64,000 nucleotides of DNA from Acetobacter sp. DsW_063 (GCF_002153745.1 NZ_JOPL01000014.1:1-64000); one strand, 5' to 3'; counted from the first letter of the stretch, positions 35,769 through 45,664 are shown. Notes: generated from the letters alone by a model not told the origin. Numbers and translations: made by a program.

Positions 35769-37634
35769 ATGAAGAAGACAAACGTCCGGGCTGCGATCCG
35801 GAGCGTCACCGTGCCGCCCCTTCTCGCAGCTCTTGTCGCGAGCGCCCACGCCGCAGCGGCGCCCTCTCCCGAAACAGCTTTCGTCAACGGCTATGTCTAC
35901 ACAGTGGACGCAAAAAATAGCGTCGCCGAAGGCGTCTCGGTTCGGGACGGAAAGATCATTACTGTCGGAAACAACGCGACGGTTCGCGCCAGCGTAGGTC
36001 CGCATGCCAAAGTCATAGACCTGCATGGTCGGATGCTTATGCCGGGGCTGGTGGACGGGCATATGCACCCGCTCGACGGCGGACTTCTGCTGCTCTTCTG
36101 CTCCCTGCAATATCGTGCGCTGACGGAGGCTGAACTGGTCACGCGCGTCACGGCCTGTCGCAACGATCCATCGATACCGCGGCCCGGCGGATGGCTCATC
36201 GTCAACGCGTGGTTTCAGGAAGCCATGCTACCCAAGGGAACGGTCCTGACCCGCGCGACGCTCGACAGGATCGACCCGGTGCATCCGATCGTCCTCCATT
36301 CTTCCTTCGGCCATTCCGCGCTCCTGAACACCGCCGCGCTGAAAGCGGCCGGGATCGACGCCACGACCAAGGCTCCGGAAGGCGGGGAGATCCATCATGA
36401 CGCCTCCGGCCAACCGACCGGCCTGCTCGAAGACAGCGCCATGGACTATGTGGTCAAGGCCGAACCGCCGCCAGACGAAGCCGCCTATCTTCAAGCCGCG
36501 CAGGCGGCGCTTGCCGCCCTGCGAGCGCAGGGCGTCACAAGCTTTCTCGACGCAATGGCTCGGGAACAGGATTTCCACGCATTTACGGCCGCTCAGAAGA
36601 AGGGCGTCCTCACTGCACGCGCGCATCTCGCACCCCTGATCACTCCCACTATGGGGTCAGACGCAAAAGGGGCGACCGATTACGCGATCCGCATGCGGCA
36701 ATTGTACGATCAGGGACCGATCGTACAATCGCCGAGCGTCACCATCCGAAACGTCAAGCTGTTCATGGACGGAGTGATTTCCGCGCCGGCGCTGACCGGA
36801 ATCGTCTCGGAGCCCTACCGCGTCAACAAGGGCACGGCGGCGCGACCGGACTGGGAGCCCGGAACGTCGTTCGGTCCAACCCCTTATTTTCCGCACGCAG
36901 TGCTGACACCACTGCTTGAGGAACTGGTTAAGGCTGGCTTCGATCCGCATATGCACGCGGATGGCGACGGAGCAGTCCATATCGCGCTCCACGCCGTCGA
37001 GCAGGTCCGATCTGCATTGCCGGGCTCTGATTTCCGGCCGGCTCTGGCGCATGACGAAATGGTCATCGCATCGGACCTCCCCCGTTTCGCGCAGCTTGAG
37101 GCGATTCCGGTCCTGTCCTTCCAGTGGGAGAAGCGCGCTCCCGATACGACCGGCGCCACAGAAGACGCGCTTGGCCCGATCCGCGTCGCCGCGATGGAGC
37201 CTGCGTACGCGCTGGAGAAAGCCGGCGCCCGCATCGCGTATGGCTCCGATTGGCCGGTTGATCTGCTCAATGAGTGGTTTGCTTTGAAAGTTGGCGTCAC
37301 TCGCGAAAACGATCCGGAAGCCGGGGCGCAATATCGTGGCCCGCTTGGCTCGCAGCCGCCTCTTTCTCGCGCGTCCGCACTGCGCGCGATCACGATGAAT
37401 TCTTCCTACGAGCTGCGGCAAGAGAATACGACTGGTTCGATCGAACCAGGAAAACTCGCCGACCTGATCGTCCTTGATCGTAACGTGATGACGATCCCCG
37501 CTCAGGAGATCTCCCATACGAAAGTGCTGCTGACGATGGTCGGAGGCGATATCGTCTGGAGCACCGGGGAAGTCGCACCGGTCACGCACGGCCCGGGACT
37601 GCGCACGAGTGGAGCAGGCTCCGGAGCGCTATAA
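35769..37634 (+). CDS. Exported YtcJ-like amidohydrolase (amidohydrolase family 3)
   Basis: A metal-dependent hydrolase of 621 residues. The ATG at 35769, two bases after the previous stop, gives a signal peptide (Lys-rich start, hydrophobic core, AHAAAA), so it acts in the periplasm. His98-x-His100 in DGHMH, further His residues in FDPHMHADGD and Asp in YGSDWPVD are the expected metal and catalytic positions. Relatives hydrolyse amide or imide bonds, such as N-substituted formamides. A periplasmic hydrolase next to an outer-membrane receptor suggests the imported compound is cut before inner-membrane uptake. Confidence 0.88.
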   Translation: MKKTNVRAAIRSVTVPPLLAALVASAHAAAAPSPETAFVNGYVYTVDAKNSVAEGVSVRDGKIITVGNNATVRASVGPHAKVIDLHGRMLMPGLVDGHMHPLDGGLLLLFCSLQYRALTEAELVTRVTACRNDPSIPRPGGWLIVNAWFQEAMLPKGTVLTRATLDRIDPVHPIVLHSSFGHSALLNTAALKAAGIDATTKAPEGGEIHHDASGQPTGLLEDSAMDYVVKAEPPPDEAAYLQAAQAALAALRAQGVTSFLDAMAREQDFHAFTAAQKKGVLTARAHLAPLITPTMGSDAKGATDYAIRMRQLYDQGPIVQSPSVTIRNVKLFMDGVISAPALTGIVSEPYRVNKGTAARPDWEPGTSFGPTPYFPHAVLTPLLEELVKAGFDPHMHADGDGAVHIALHAVEQVRSALPGSDFRPALAHDEMVIASDLPRFAQLEAIPVLSFQWEKRAPDTTGATEDALGPIRVAAMEPAYALEKAGARIAYGSDWPVDLLNEWFALKVGVTRENDPEAGAQYRGPLGSQPPLSRASALRAITMNSSYELRQENTTGSIEPGKLADLIVLDRNVMTIPAQEISHTKVLLTMVGGDIVWSTGEVAPVTHGPGLRTSGAGSGAL

Positions 37635-37786
37635 ATTTTCGTACGATGGTCCGCGTCAAATCTGTTTTTCGATCCCTTGGCCTCATCCCATCGTCGCTCC
37701 TGCGTTCGGAACGCCTGTAGCTCACGCTAAACGCCCCCGACAAAGACAGTCCGACTTTTGCTACAAAAACAAGAAAGATTCAGACC

Positions 37787-38809
37787 ATGACGGATACGAA
37801 GTCGTTTACATCAATCCCTGAGGTCGACATTGCTGGCCTCTACTCCCCCGATCTCGAAAAGCGTAAGGCCGTGGCCCGCGAGTTGGGCGACGCTGCACGC
37901 GATATCGGCTTCCTTTATATCTCCGGGCACCGGATCGACCCCACGCTCATCGACGGCGTAAGGGCTGCTGCGCGGGATCTCTTCGCCCTGCCGATGGAAC
38001 GCAAGATGGCGTATTACATCGGGCGCTCAGCCACCCACAAAGGCTATGTCCCCGAAGGCGAAGAAGTATACGGAACAGGCCGCCCGGATCATAAGGAAGC
38101 CTTCGATATCGGCTACGAGGTTCCTGCTGACAACCCGCTGGTGCTGGCCGGGACCCCTCTACTTGGCCCCAACGACTGGCCGGACGTTCCCGGCTTCAGG
38201 GAGCGCGCCGAAACCTATTACCGAGCGGTGTTCGAGCTTGGACGGACTTTGTTTCAGGGATTCGCTCTGGCCCTGGGGCTCCCTGAAAACACGTTTGATG
38301 ACATGGCCAAATATCCACCGTCCAAACTGCGCATGATCCATTACCCATTCGACGCGGAAGCCCAGGACGCGCCAGGCATCGGCGCCCATACGGATTACGA
38401 ATGCTTCACCATCCTCCTTGCGGACGCACCGGGACTGGAGGTCATGAACGAGCGGGGCGAATGGATCGACGCGCCGCCGCGACCCGGAACATTCGTCGTC
38501 AATATCGGTGACATGCTTGAAGTGATGACAGCGGGCGCGTTCGTCGCCACGGCGCATCGCGTCCGCAAGGTCGGAGAGGAACGCTATTCTTTTCCGCTTT
38601 TCTACGCGTGCGATTACCACACTGCAATCAAACCGCTTCCCGCGTTCGCAGAGGAAGACAGTGGTTATGAGGCCTTGAAGATCGGCGATCACATGTGGTC
38701 GCAGGCGCTGCAGACCTACCAGTATCTTGTAAGGAAAGTTGAACGTGGCGAACTGGCTCTTCCTTCGGGCTCAAGGGGAACCGCGACATTCGGCCGATTA
38801 AAAAAGTGA
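37787..38809 (+). CDS. Fe(II)/2-oxoglutarate-type oxygenase (isopenicillin N synthase-like)
   Basis: A 340-residue non-haem iron oxygenase. An N-terminal DIOX_N region (IPEVDIAGL, then GFLYISGH) precedes the core with the facial triad His201-x-Asp203 and His257, and the 2-oxoglutarate-binding pair Arg266-x-Ser268 (RYS). The family includes hydroxylases, desaturases and ethylene-forming enzymes. It lies 152 bases after the amidohydrolase in the same direction and probably belongs to the same catabolic unit, oxidising the released product. The substrate is unknown. Confidence 0.92.
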   Translation: MTDTKSFTSIPEVDIAGLYSPDLEKRKAVARELGDAARDIGFLYISGHRIDPTLIDGVRAAARDLFALPMERKMAYYIGRSATHKGYVPEGEEVYGTGRPDHKEAFDIGYEVPADNPLVLAGTPLLGPNDWPDVPGFRERAETYYRAVFELGRTLFQGFALALGLPENTFDDMAKYPPSKLRMIHYPFDAEAQDAPGIGAHTDYECFTILLADAPGLEVMNERGEWIDAPPRPGTFVVNIGDMLEVMTAGAFVATAHRVRKVGEERYSFPLFYACDYHTAIKPLPAFAEEDSGYEALKIGDHMWSQALQTYQYLVRKVERGELALPSGSRGTATFGRLKK

Positions 38810-39350
38810 TATACTTGTAGAAATGTCCAATATTTGTCTTGAGCAGGGAAATTGGCCGAAATTTTGGCCGATGGAAATATGAGACTTGTAGCCAAAGAAC
38901 GCGATGACAGGGGCTGTTATGGGCGTGATTCCGTCCCACCGCCGCTCCGCCTTCGTGAACTTCAGCGTCCAGCGCGTATGCCAAGCCTGATGTGACGGTT
39001 GTTCTGCCTTCTCAGGGGGATACGATCTGCGCAGAGACCCGCTTTTCACCGTTGGTATCACGGCGCCTTGGAACCACCATCGATGTGGCATCCGGGTCTT
39101 GCGCCGATCTCGAGAGACAGCCCGCTTTCCGCAGGCTCGCATCGAAGCGATCAAATAAACGCCCGGTCGCACCGGCCTATGCCGCGCGCCCGAAGCCGCC
39201 GGATCGTTTCCTCATCTGGAGCAAAGCCCGCAAGTCGGCGGCGTTCTGGATTCAGAAACGTCTCTGATGTTCAGTTTCGTATAGAGGCCGACGGGCCACT
39301 GTTCACTGACCGGGCACACTCCCGAAGCAAAACGTGCTATCCGAACCCGC
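38810..39350. other. Intergenic region with an IS remnant
   Basis: 541 bases. The left part holds a scrap of transposase on the minus strand (listed separately). The rest (38990-39350) has only short overlapping frames without ribosome sites, consistent with decayed IS DNA. Confidence 0.5.
38858..38989 (-). pseudogene. IS5-type DDE transposase fragment
   Basis: About 44 codons on the minus strand read ...ARWT-like RWTLKFTKA, then APVIAFFGYKSHISI, which match the central region of IS5-family transposases (typically RWTVKFSKA... FGYKxHVSID). The frame breaks soon after, and no terminal repeats or complete gene are visible, so it is a relic of an insertion sequence at the end of the 27-38.8 kb cluster. 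Confidence 0.6.
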
Positions 39351-39773
39351 ATGGCGATCATGATCCTTCCCGGACTGTCCCTGGCCGAGTCCGAGCTGGA
39401 GGTCAGCTACATCCTTGCATCAGGCCCCGGCGGGCAGAACGTCAACAAGGTGGCGACGGCGGCTCAGTTGCGCTTTGACGCCGCCCTCTCTCCGTCCCTG
39501 CCGGAACGAGTGCGCGTCCGTCTGCTGGAAATTGCAGGAAGTCGCGTCACGCGTAACGGCGTGATCGTCATCACTGCGCGGCGCTTTCGCACACAGCAAC
39601 GCAACCGCGAGGACGCGATCGAACGATTGGCCGAGATGATCCGTGAGGCCGCGCACAGGCCCACGTTCCGCGTGGCCACCAGACCGGGTCGCGCCGCCCG
39701 GCAGCGCAGACTGGACGGCAAGGCTCATCGGGCTGGCATCAAACGCAACCGGAGCGTGCGTAGCGACGATTAG
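39351..39773 (+). CDS. arfB: Alternative ribosome-rescue factor ArfB (YaeJ-like)
   Basis: A 140-residue codon-independent peptidyl-tRNA hydrolase that frees ribosomes stalled on non-stop mRNAs. The GGQ motif is at 27-29 within SGPGGQNVNK. The basic C-terminal tail (RPGRAARQRRLDGKAHRAGIKRNR) fits the part that enters the empty mRNA channel. The length is typical. It appears to be a stand-alone housekeeping gene between accessory clusters. Confidence 0.95.
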   Translation: MAIMILPGLSLAESELEVSYILASGPGGQNVNKVATAAQLRFDAALSPSLPERVRVRLLEIAGSRVTRNGVIVITARRFRTQQRNREDAIERLAEMIREAAHRPTFRVATRPGRAARQRRLDGKAHRAGIKRNRSVRSDD

Positions 39774-40245
39774 CCGTCAGGGCGTGAGACGCTCTTTGCG
39801 TGCATCACGATACGTTCGACTTCATCCCGGCGTCTGTTTTTATGGTTTATGCGACTGTGCTGCGTCGGCAGACGATTAAGCCATCATGGTCACGTCCGCG
39901 ATCGTAACGTTGGACCAGTTGCCACCCTCAAGCAGAGGTCCCTTCCATTCGCACTACCGATGGTCGGACCGTTCTCAAACATGCATGCAGATCAAATATT
40001 CAGGGTGTTATAGCTCCCGATCTATCTGGTGATTATTTTTCTCTGATTCTTCAAACGGATATAGCTCACAAACGCACCTAACCTAGCGTAACGAAGCAAT
40101 CATACGCAAAATTCTCTGACATTTTATGGTTCGATCTCGAGACATTTTATGTTGCGAATCCGCATCGTGTATGATTTACATATATTATGAACACGTAATC
40201 ACATGAGATGCCGCGCTACAGGCCTCCAGAGCACAAGGTCGATAG
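39774..40245. other. AT-rich intergenic region before the second TonB receptor
   Basis: 472 bases without a supported gene, noticeably AT-rich from about 40000 onward. It contains an 11-bp direct repeat (GACATTTTATG at 40118-40128 and 40141-40151) and probably the promoter of the long operon that follows. Confidence 0.5.
40118..40151 (+). repeat. 11-bp tandem-spaced direct repeat in promoter region
   Basis: GACATTTTATG occurs at 40118-40128 and again at 40141-40151, 23 bases apart start to start (about two helical turns), roughly 95-130 bases before the TonB receptor start. It could be a paired activator site. Confidence 0.45.
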
Positions 40246-42747
40246 ATGACTCGTCTCATCGGTTTAAAATCAGTCCTCCTTTGCGGTATCGCCCTCGTCA
40301 CCCCTACATTTACCTATGCTGCCTCAAGCGCCACGGCGACGAAGCATATCGCACACAAACACATCTCGCCCGTTCCGCCCGCATCGACCTCCATTCCTGC
40401 AGCTGGAGGTCGCCCGCACATCGTCGCCCGCTCGCAGCGAAGCGCCGTCCGCGCCAACGCGTCTCCTGAACAAATCGACGTCGCAGGGCGTACTATCGGC
40501 ACTTCGGTCCTGTCCCCGTCTACGCCAGTACACAGCACCACTCAGGTGACGGTGGTCTCTGGCGCGCAATTGCTCAGCACCGGTCAGACCAACGTGATGA
40601 GCGCTCTGGCGCAGGCCTCGGCTGCAATCACGGCTCCGCCACAACCGGGCGTCGGCAACAACGCCTTCGTACAGACCATGCAGCTTCGCGGTCAGTCCGC
40701 TGACGACACGTTGATTCTGGTCAACGGGCACCGTCGGCACCTCGGCGCCAACTTCAACGCGAACGCCGGCCCCAACTGGGGCACCGAACCCGCCGACATA
40801 TCGCTGATTCCCATTTCCGCGATCGATCATATCGAAGTCATAACCGAGGGCGCATCCGCCTTGTACGGCGCAGAGGCGATCGCTGGCGCAGTCAATATCG
40901 TCCTGAAGAACCGAGATCATGGTGGATCGGTCAACTTCCAGAATAGCGGCTTCTACGCTGGCGACGGGCAGGCCGTGAACGGATACGCCGACTACGGCAT
41001 GAAGCTGGGAAGACAGGGCGGGTATCTCGATCTTGCCGCCCAGGTGACGCATCAACAACCCAGCAACCGAAGCGGGGATTTCGTCGGGCAACTTTACCCC
41101 GCAGGCGATTCACGCAACGAGACGGCAAGTCGTGACGTCAATCGCATGCTCGGCGTTCCAAAGTCTACGATGGAAACGCTTAGCGAAAACATGGAAATCC
41201 CTCTCGCGCACAACGTGAATCTCTACAGTACCAGTACGTTCGGCCACCGTCGCGTCAATGTCGCAGAGACCTACCGCAGCGCCGCCAACAGCCTGACCAA
41301 CAGCACGCTCTGGCCAAATGGCGCCATCCCCTACATCGCGATGGACCAGTACGACTTTGAGACCGACAATGGAATCAAGGCTCATGCGCTGGGTTTTTCA
41401 TGGGACGCCTACGTCAATTATGGACGTGACGATCAGGCATATTCCACGATTCACAGCAATAACGTCTCCCTCGGCGACAGCAGCCCGCGAAATTTTTACG
41501 ACGGAAAGGCCATTACGTCCGAATTATCAGCCGGTGTACGCGGCTCCCGCGAATTCCGGACGTCATGGTTGCCGAAGCCGATCGGTTTGCGGTTCGGCGG
41601 CGAATACCGTCGCGATACATTCCAGATGACCGAGGGCGAGCGGGACTCCTGGTACGGCCTTGGCGCGACCGATCATGGCGGAAACATACCCGCAGCGGCG
41701 ACAAACCGCAGTCGTGACATTTACGAAGGCAACGTCAATCTCGATTTTTTTGTCACGAAGAACTGGGAATGGACAATTGGCGGTCGAGCCACCAGCTACT
41801 CCCATCTGGCGACAGTCGAAACCGGCAGTATCGGCACACGCTATAATTTCAATCGCAACTGGGCGATCCGCGCCAGCGTCAACACTGGATATCGTCCGCC
41901 AACTCTCGGCCAGACCTATTATTTCTACAACGCGCCCTTCGCCACCTACTCCGTAGATCAGTTACCGAACAGCAGCGCAGCAGCGCAAGCTCTTGGCGCT
42001 GGCAAGATCAAAGGCGAGTACTCCCGCAGCTACAGCGTTGGCCTGGATGCAACGCCGTTGGAGAACTGGCATTTCACGGGGAACCTTTACTACATCGCGA
42101 TCAATGATCGCCTCGCCAGCACGACCACGCTCGGCGGAACTGAAGTTGCGGATATCCTCGCATCTTCCGGACTGCAGAACGTCACATACGCCTCATACTA
42201 CACAAACCCGCTAAACACGCAGACTTACGGTGGGGACATCAGCACCGATTATACCTTGCACACGCAGCGGGCGGGCACGTTCAAATTCGCCTTCACTTTC
42301 AATTATTCTGACAACGAGGTTAGAAGCTACAACAAGACCCCGGCGGTGCTCGCGCAGTACGGTCTCAGCAGCTACAATAAATACGCCGAACAAATGCTGT
42401 TGCATTCGGCCCCGAAAAACCGGGAAAGCCTGTCGCTGAACTGGAATCGCGGGCGATGGGGCGTCTTCGTGCAGGAGCAGCGTTATGGTTCGACGCTGTT
42501 TTTGGCGAGCCCGACAGCAGCCGGCGTCACGCAACGCCCGGCTTTCCTGACCAACCTTGAGGTGTCCTACAAGATTCTACCGCAGTGGAGCCTGGCGATC
42601 GGCGCCAACAATCTTGGGAACAAATATCCGACCCGCATCCCGAAATCCATCTCGGGACCGTTGTTCGGCGCTTACAAGTACTCTTATTACTCGCCTTATG
42701 GTTTCAATGGCGGCATGTATTACGTCAGGACGAATTTCTCGTTCTGA
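40246..42747 (+). CDS. TonB-dependent outer-membrane receptor (second)
   Basis: An 833-residue receptor: signal peptide (to about TYAASS), a long hydrophilic linker, a plug with VMSALAQASAAI, QLRGQSADDTLILVNGHRRH and YGAEAIAGAVNIVL, and a barrel ending in Phe. The NGxRRH and ADISLIPISAID blocks are typical of the large peptide/oligomer-type TonB receptors often seen in Sphingomonads and Acetobacteraceae. It begins the run TonB receptor-MFS-pxp-acc, with only 29 bases to the MFS gene. I infer it imports the substrate of that pathway. Confidence 0.93.
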   Translation: MTRLIGLKSVLLCGIALVTPTFTYAASSATATKHIAHKHISPVPPASTSIPAAGGRPHIVARSQRSAVRANASPEQIDVAGRTIGTSVLSPSTPVHSTTQVTVVSGAQLLSTGQTNVMSALAQASAAITAPPQPGVGNNAFVQTMQLRGQSADDTLILVNGHRRHLGANFNANAGPNWGTEPADISLIPISAIDHIEVITEGASALYGAEAIAGAVNIVLKNRDHGGSVNFQNSGFYAGDGQAVNGYADYGMKLGRQGGYLDLAAQVTHQQPSNRSGDFVGQLYPAGDSRNETASRDVNRMLGVPKSTMETLSENMEIPLAHNVNLYSTSTFGHRRVNVAETYRSAANSLTNSTLWPNGAIPYIAMDQYDFETDNGIKAHALGFSWDAYVNYGRDDQAYSTIHSNNVSLGDSSPRNFYDGKAITSELSAGVRGSREFRTSWLPKPIGLRFGGEYRRDTFQMTEGERDSWYGLGATDHGGNIPAAATNRSRDIYEGNVNLDFFVTKNWEWTIGGRATSYSHLATVETGSIGTRYNFNRNWAIRASVNTGYRPPTLGQTYYFYNAPFATYSVDQLPNSSAAAQALGAGKIKGEYSRSYSVGLDATPLENWHFTGNLYYIAINDRLASTTTLGGTEVADILASSGLQNVTYASYYTNPLNTQTYGGDISTDYTLHTQRAGTFKFAFTFNYSDNEVRSYNKTPAVLAQYGLSSYNKYAEQMLLHSAPKNRESLSLNWNRGRWGVFVQEQRYGSTLFLASPTAAGVTQRPAFLTNLEVSYKILPQWSLAIGANNLGNKYPTRIPKSISGPLFGAYKYSYYSPYGFNGGMYYVRTNFSF

Positions 42748-42776
42748 CCGTCCTCACATATCGCGAGGTGCCTGCA

Positions 42777-44033
42777 TTGCCGTCTTCATTCACGTCCGGA
42801 GCGGACGCATCACGTCGGCTCCGTTTCACGATCTACGCATTGACGATCATCATGTGCGTCATATGCTATGGGGATCGCGCGGCCCTTTCGGTCGCCATGC
42901 CTCGCGTCGCGAAGGAATTCGGCCTTTCCCCCAGCGAAACTGGCTGGGTGCTATCGAGTTTTTTATGGTCGTATTTCTTTCTGAACTTACCCAGCGCCAT
43001 AACGCTTGATCGGATCGGCACGCGTCTTGTAGGCGCCGCCGCCGTGACATTGTGGTCTCTCGCCATGATTTTCGGCAGCGTGGCGACAACGGTTCCCGCC
43101 TTTATCGCGACACGCATTTTGCTTGGGGTCGGGGAATCTCCGACTTTCGCCCTTGGCAATAAGGTCATGCGGTATTGGGCGCGTCCCGGCGAACGGGGGC
43201 TGATGATGACGGCCTTCATCTGCGGCATTCCTATTGGCCTCGCGACCGGAGCAATCGCCAGCGCGTGGTTGGTGGAAACATTCGGTTGGCGGTCAACATT
43301 TTCAATCCTTGGCGCACTCGGCCTTATGTGGTCATTGGCATGGCTCTGGATATATCCCTCCAAATCCGCATTGCAGATGAGTGATGCGCGAGATGCGTTC
43401 GCGTTAATTTCAATTCCTACCCTGTTTCGATCTCGCGATTTCTGGGGCATAGTAATTCCGCAATGTTGCGGAAATTACGCCAATTTTCTTCTAATGTCAT
43501 GGCTACCGACAATTCTGCGCGACACGTTCCATCTGTCTCTCATGCAGTCGGGATTATACACGGCCTACAGTTACCTCGGCGCCACCATGCTGTCTCTGGC
43601 GCTTGGCAAGCTCGGCGAACGTTCGGTCCGGAATGCCGAAACGACAGCCGGAACTCGGCGCCATGCCGTAAGTTTTTTTCTGGCCATGGCCTCCATGCTG
43701 GGTGCATTCCCGCTCTGTCACTCTCCTTTTGCGGCCATCGCTTTGCTGATTGTCGCCATCGCCTGTGTGACAGCGGGCACCGGGGCCAACATGGCGCTTT
43801 TGGCCGATCTCCTCGTGGAACGCGGCAGTCTTGGTTCGGTGACCGGTCTGACCTTGACATTCAGCAATGGACTTGGGATCGCAGCGCCAGTCCTCACGGG
43901 TTATCTTCTTCAGGCCACAGGTAACTTTCATGCCGTTTTCTATATTGCTGCTTTCATCATTCTTGTCGGTTCAGTTGCGGTGTTTCTGATGCCGCGTCGC
44001 CATATTCACGCGCACCGGACCATTACGTCATGA
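42777..44033 (+). CDS. MFS transporter (anion:cation symporter-like)
   Basis: A transporter of about 418 residues with 12 predicted helices, the ACS-type opening (FTIYALTIIMCVICYGDRAALS) and the GxLxDRxGTR-like loop. I choose the TTG at 42777, six bases after a GAGGTG ribosome site, rather than GTG 42768 or more distant starts; the frame is open far upstream inside the TonB gene. Relatives carry organic anions such as tartrate, hexuronates or phthalate. Its stop overlaps pxpB (ATGA), coupling it to the pathway below. Confidence 0.88.
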   Translation: MPSSFTSGADASRRLRFTIYALTIIMCVICYGDRAALSVAMPRVAKEFGLSPSETGWVLSSFLWSYFFLNLPSAITLDRIGTRLVGAAAVTLWSLAMIFGSVATTVPAFIATRILLGVGESPTFALGNKVMRYWARPGERGLMMTAFICGIPIGLATGAIASAWLVETFGWRSTFSILGALGLMWSLAWLWIYPSKSALQMSDARDAFALISIPTLFRSRDFWGIVIPQCCGNYANFLLMSWLPTILRDTFHLSLMQSGLYTAYSYLGATMLSLALGKLGERSVRNAETTAGTRRHAVSFFLAMASMLGAFPLCHSPFAAIALLIVAIACVTAGTGANMALLADLLVERGSLGSVTGLTLTFSNGLGIAAPVLTGYLLQATGNFHAVFYIAAFIILVGSVAVFLMPRRHIHAHRTITS

Positions 44034-44671
44034 TCCGCATCAGCTGTGCGGGAGCAGGCGCCCTGTTACTCGACGCCGCGCACGGCGCATTCAACGATAG
44101 CGTGCAGGAACGAATCTGGGCGGTCGCACGACGCATGGCCGCTCTGCCGGAAATTCTTCAGGCCGTGCCGGGCGTGAATAACCTCCTTATCGTCTTCGAC
44201 GCTGTTCAATATGATCCGGCTACACTCGAACATAGCCTGCGAGCGGTTTGGAAAGACACGTTGGTCGACGCCTCACCGGCTCGCGAAATCGTGCTGCCCG
44301 TGACCTACGGTGGAACGTTCGGAGAGGATATACCGGTCGTAGCGCGTTTTGCAGGCTTGACTGAGGAAGAAGTCATTGCGGCTCACGTCTCGGGCGAATA
44401 CCGCGTAGCCGCGATCGGAGCGATGCCGGGCTTTGCATACCTGACGGGTCTCGACCCACGCCTCGCAATACCCAGACGAGCGTCGCCGCGCGTCAGTGTC
44501 GAGCAAGGCGCGGTTTCCATCGGCGGCGGGCAGGCTGGCGTCATGCCATGCACGTCGCCGACAGGGTGGCATATTCTCGGCAAAACCGAGGAAATTCTCT
44601 TCGACGCGCATCGTCCCGAACCCTGCCTGTTTCGACTGGGTGATCGCGTAAAGTTCAGGAGAGTCGGATGA
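44030..44671 (+). CDS. pxpB: 5-oxoprolinase subunit B (KipI/AHS1 family)
   Basis: A 213-residue protein of the KipI/PxpB family, with the VPGVNNLLIVFD, VTYGGTFGEDI, AIGAMPGFAYLTGLD and SIGGGQAGVMPC blocks. With PxpA and PxpC it makes the ATP-dependent 5-oxoprolinase of many bacteria. The same fold (AHS1) is half of the carboxyltransferase domain of urea carboxylase. It overlaps the MFS gene by 4 bases and pxpC by 4 bases. The biotin proteins encoded downstream make the carboxyltransferase reading attractive (see findings). Confidence 0.93.
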   Translation: MIRISCAGAGALLLDAAHGAFNDSVQERIWAVARRMAALPEILQAVPGVNNLLIVFDAVQYDPATLEHSLRAVWKDTLVDASPAREIVLPVTYGGTFGEDIPVVARFAGLTEEEVIAAHVSGEYRVAAIGAMPGFAYLTGLDPRLAIPRRASPRVSVEQGAVSIGGGQAGVMPCTSPTGWHILGKTEEILFDAHRPEPCLFRLGDRVKFRRVG

Positions 44672-45639
44672 TCGAAGTCCTGACGGGCTCTCCGCTCAAC
44701 GCCATCCAGGATCTCGGCCGCCCCCGAACGATGACGCTCGGCGTGTCCCGGGGAGGCGCCATGGACTCCGCAGCCTTGAAGCTGGGCAATCTGCTGCTCG
44801 GCAACGATATCGATGCAGCAGGAATCGAAATCGTCTTCTTTCCGTTCAAAATTCGCTTTCATGCCGATCAGGCATTCGCGGTAACAGGCGCCCGCGGGGT
44901 CGCTCGTCTCGATGACGAGCCTTTGCCTCCCGATTGGGCTGCAAAGGCTCGGGCGGGGCAGATCCTGACTCTGCACGCTCCGGCCAACGGCGCGCGAAGT
45001 TATGTGACATTTGCCGGGGGGCTTGATGTTCCGGTTGTTCTGGGATCCCGATCGACGGACATGAAGGGGGGGTTTGGAGGATATCAGGGGCGAGCGTTGG
45101 AAGCCGGGACACGGCTGGCCGCGTTTCCCTCTGACGCAAAGGACATGCCATCCAGTGGGTATGGGCTGGCGCATCCGTGCGACCTCCCTGAGAACGTGGC
45201 TGAGGTTCGCTGCCTGCCTGCCGCCGAATTCGATGCGTTCACTGATGATTCACGGGCGCTGTTCTTTGAACAACTATGGACGGTCACACGGACAGCAAAC
45301 CGCCTTGGCTATCGGCTGGAGAGCGAGACGCCATTGAGCCTGCGCTCCCCGCTGGAGTTGTTGTCGCACGGAATCGTCCCCGGAACGGTTCAGGTCCCGT
45401 CCGCCGGAATGCCCATTGTCCAGATGGCTGACGCCAACACCTGCGGCGGTTACCCCAAGATCGCAAATGTGATCGAACCCGACCTGCGCCTTCTGGCCCA
45501 GACCCAGACTGGTCGGCAGATACGTTTTATCCGCGTCGAACTGGATGAAGCCGTTGCAGCCGTTCGGGCGGACGCCATCCGAATGCATGAACTTGGTCTC
45601 GCGTTGCAATCTGCACGCGCGACGCTCCTCGCCCGATAA
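44668..45639 (+). CDS. pxpC: 5-oxoprolinase subunit C (KipA/AHS2, biotin-dependent carboxyltransferase-like)
   Basis: A 323-residue KipA/PxpC protein, with IQDLGRPRTMTLGVSRGGAMD at the start and LLSHGIVPGTVQVPSAGMPIV later, both signature blocks. It is homologous to the second half (AHS2) of the urea-carboxylase carboxyltransferase domain, which is why the family is often labelled biotin-dependent carboxyltransferase. It overlaps pxpB by 4 bases and is followed closely by pxpA. Confidence 0.94.
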   Translation: MIEVLTGSPLNAIQDLGRPRTMTLGVSRGGAMDSAALKLGNLLLGNDIDAAGIEIVFFPFKIRFHADQAFAVTGARGVARLDDEPLPPDWAAKARAGQILTLHAPANGARSYVTFAGGLDVPVVLGSRSTDMKGGFGGYQGRALEAGTRLAAFPSDAKDMPSSGYGLAHPCDLPENVAEVRCLPAAEFDAFTDDSRALFFEQLWTVTRTANRLGYRLESETPLSLRSPLELLSHGIVPGTVQVPSAGMPIVQMADANTCGGYPKIANVIEPDLRLLAQTQTGRQIRFIRVELDEAVAAVRADAIRMHELGLALQSARATLLAR

Positions 45640-45664
45640 CGCGTTTCACGAAGGACTTTGCGGG

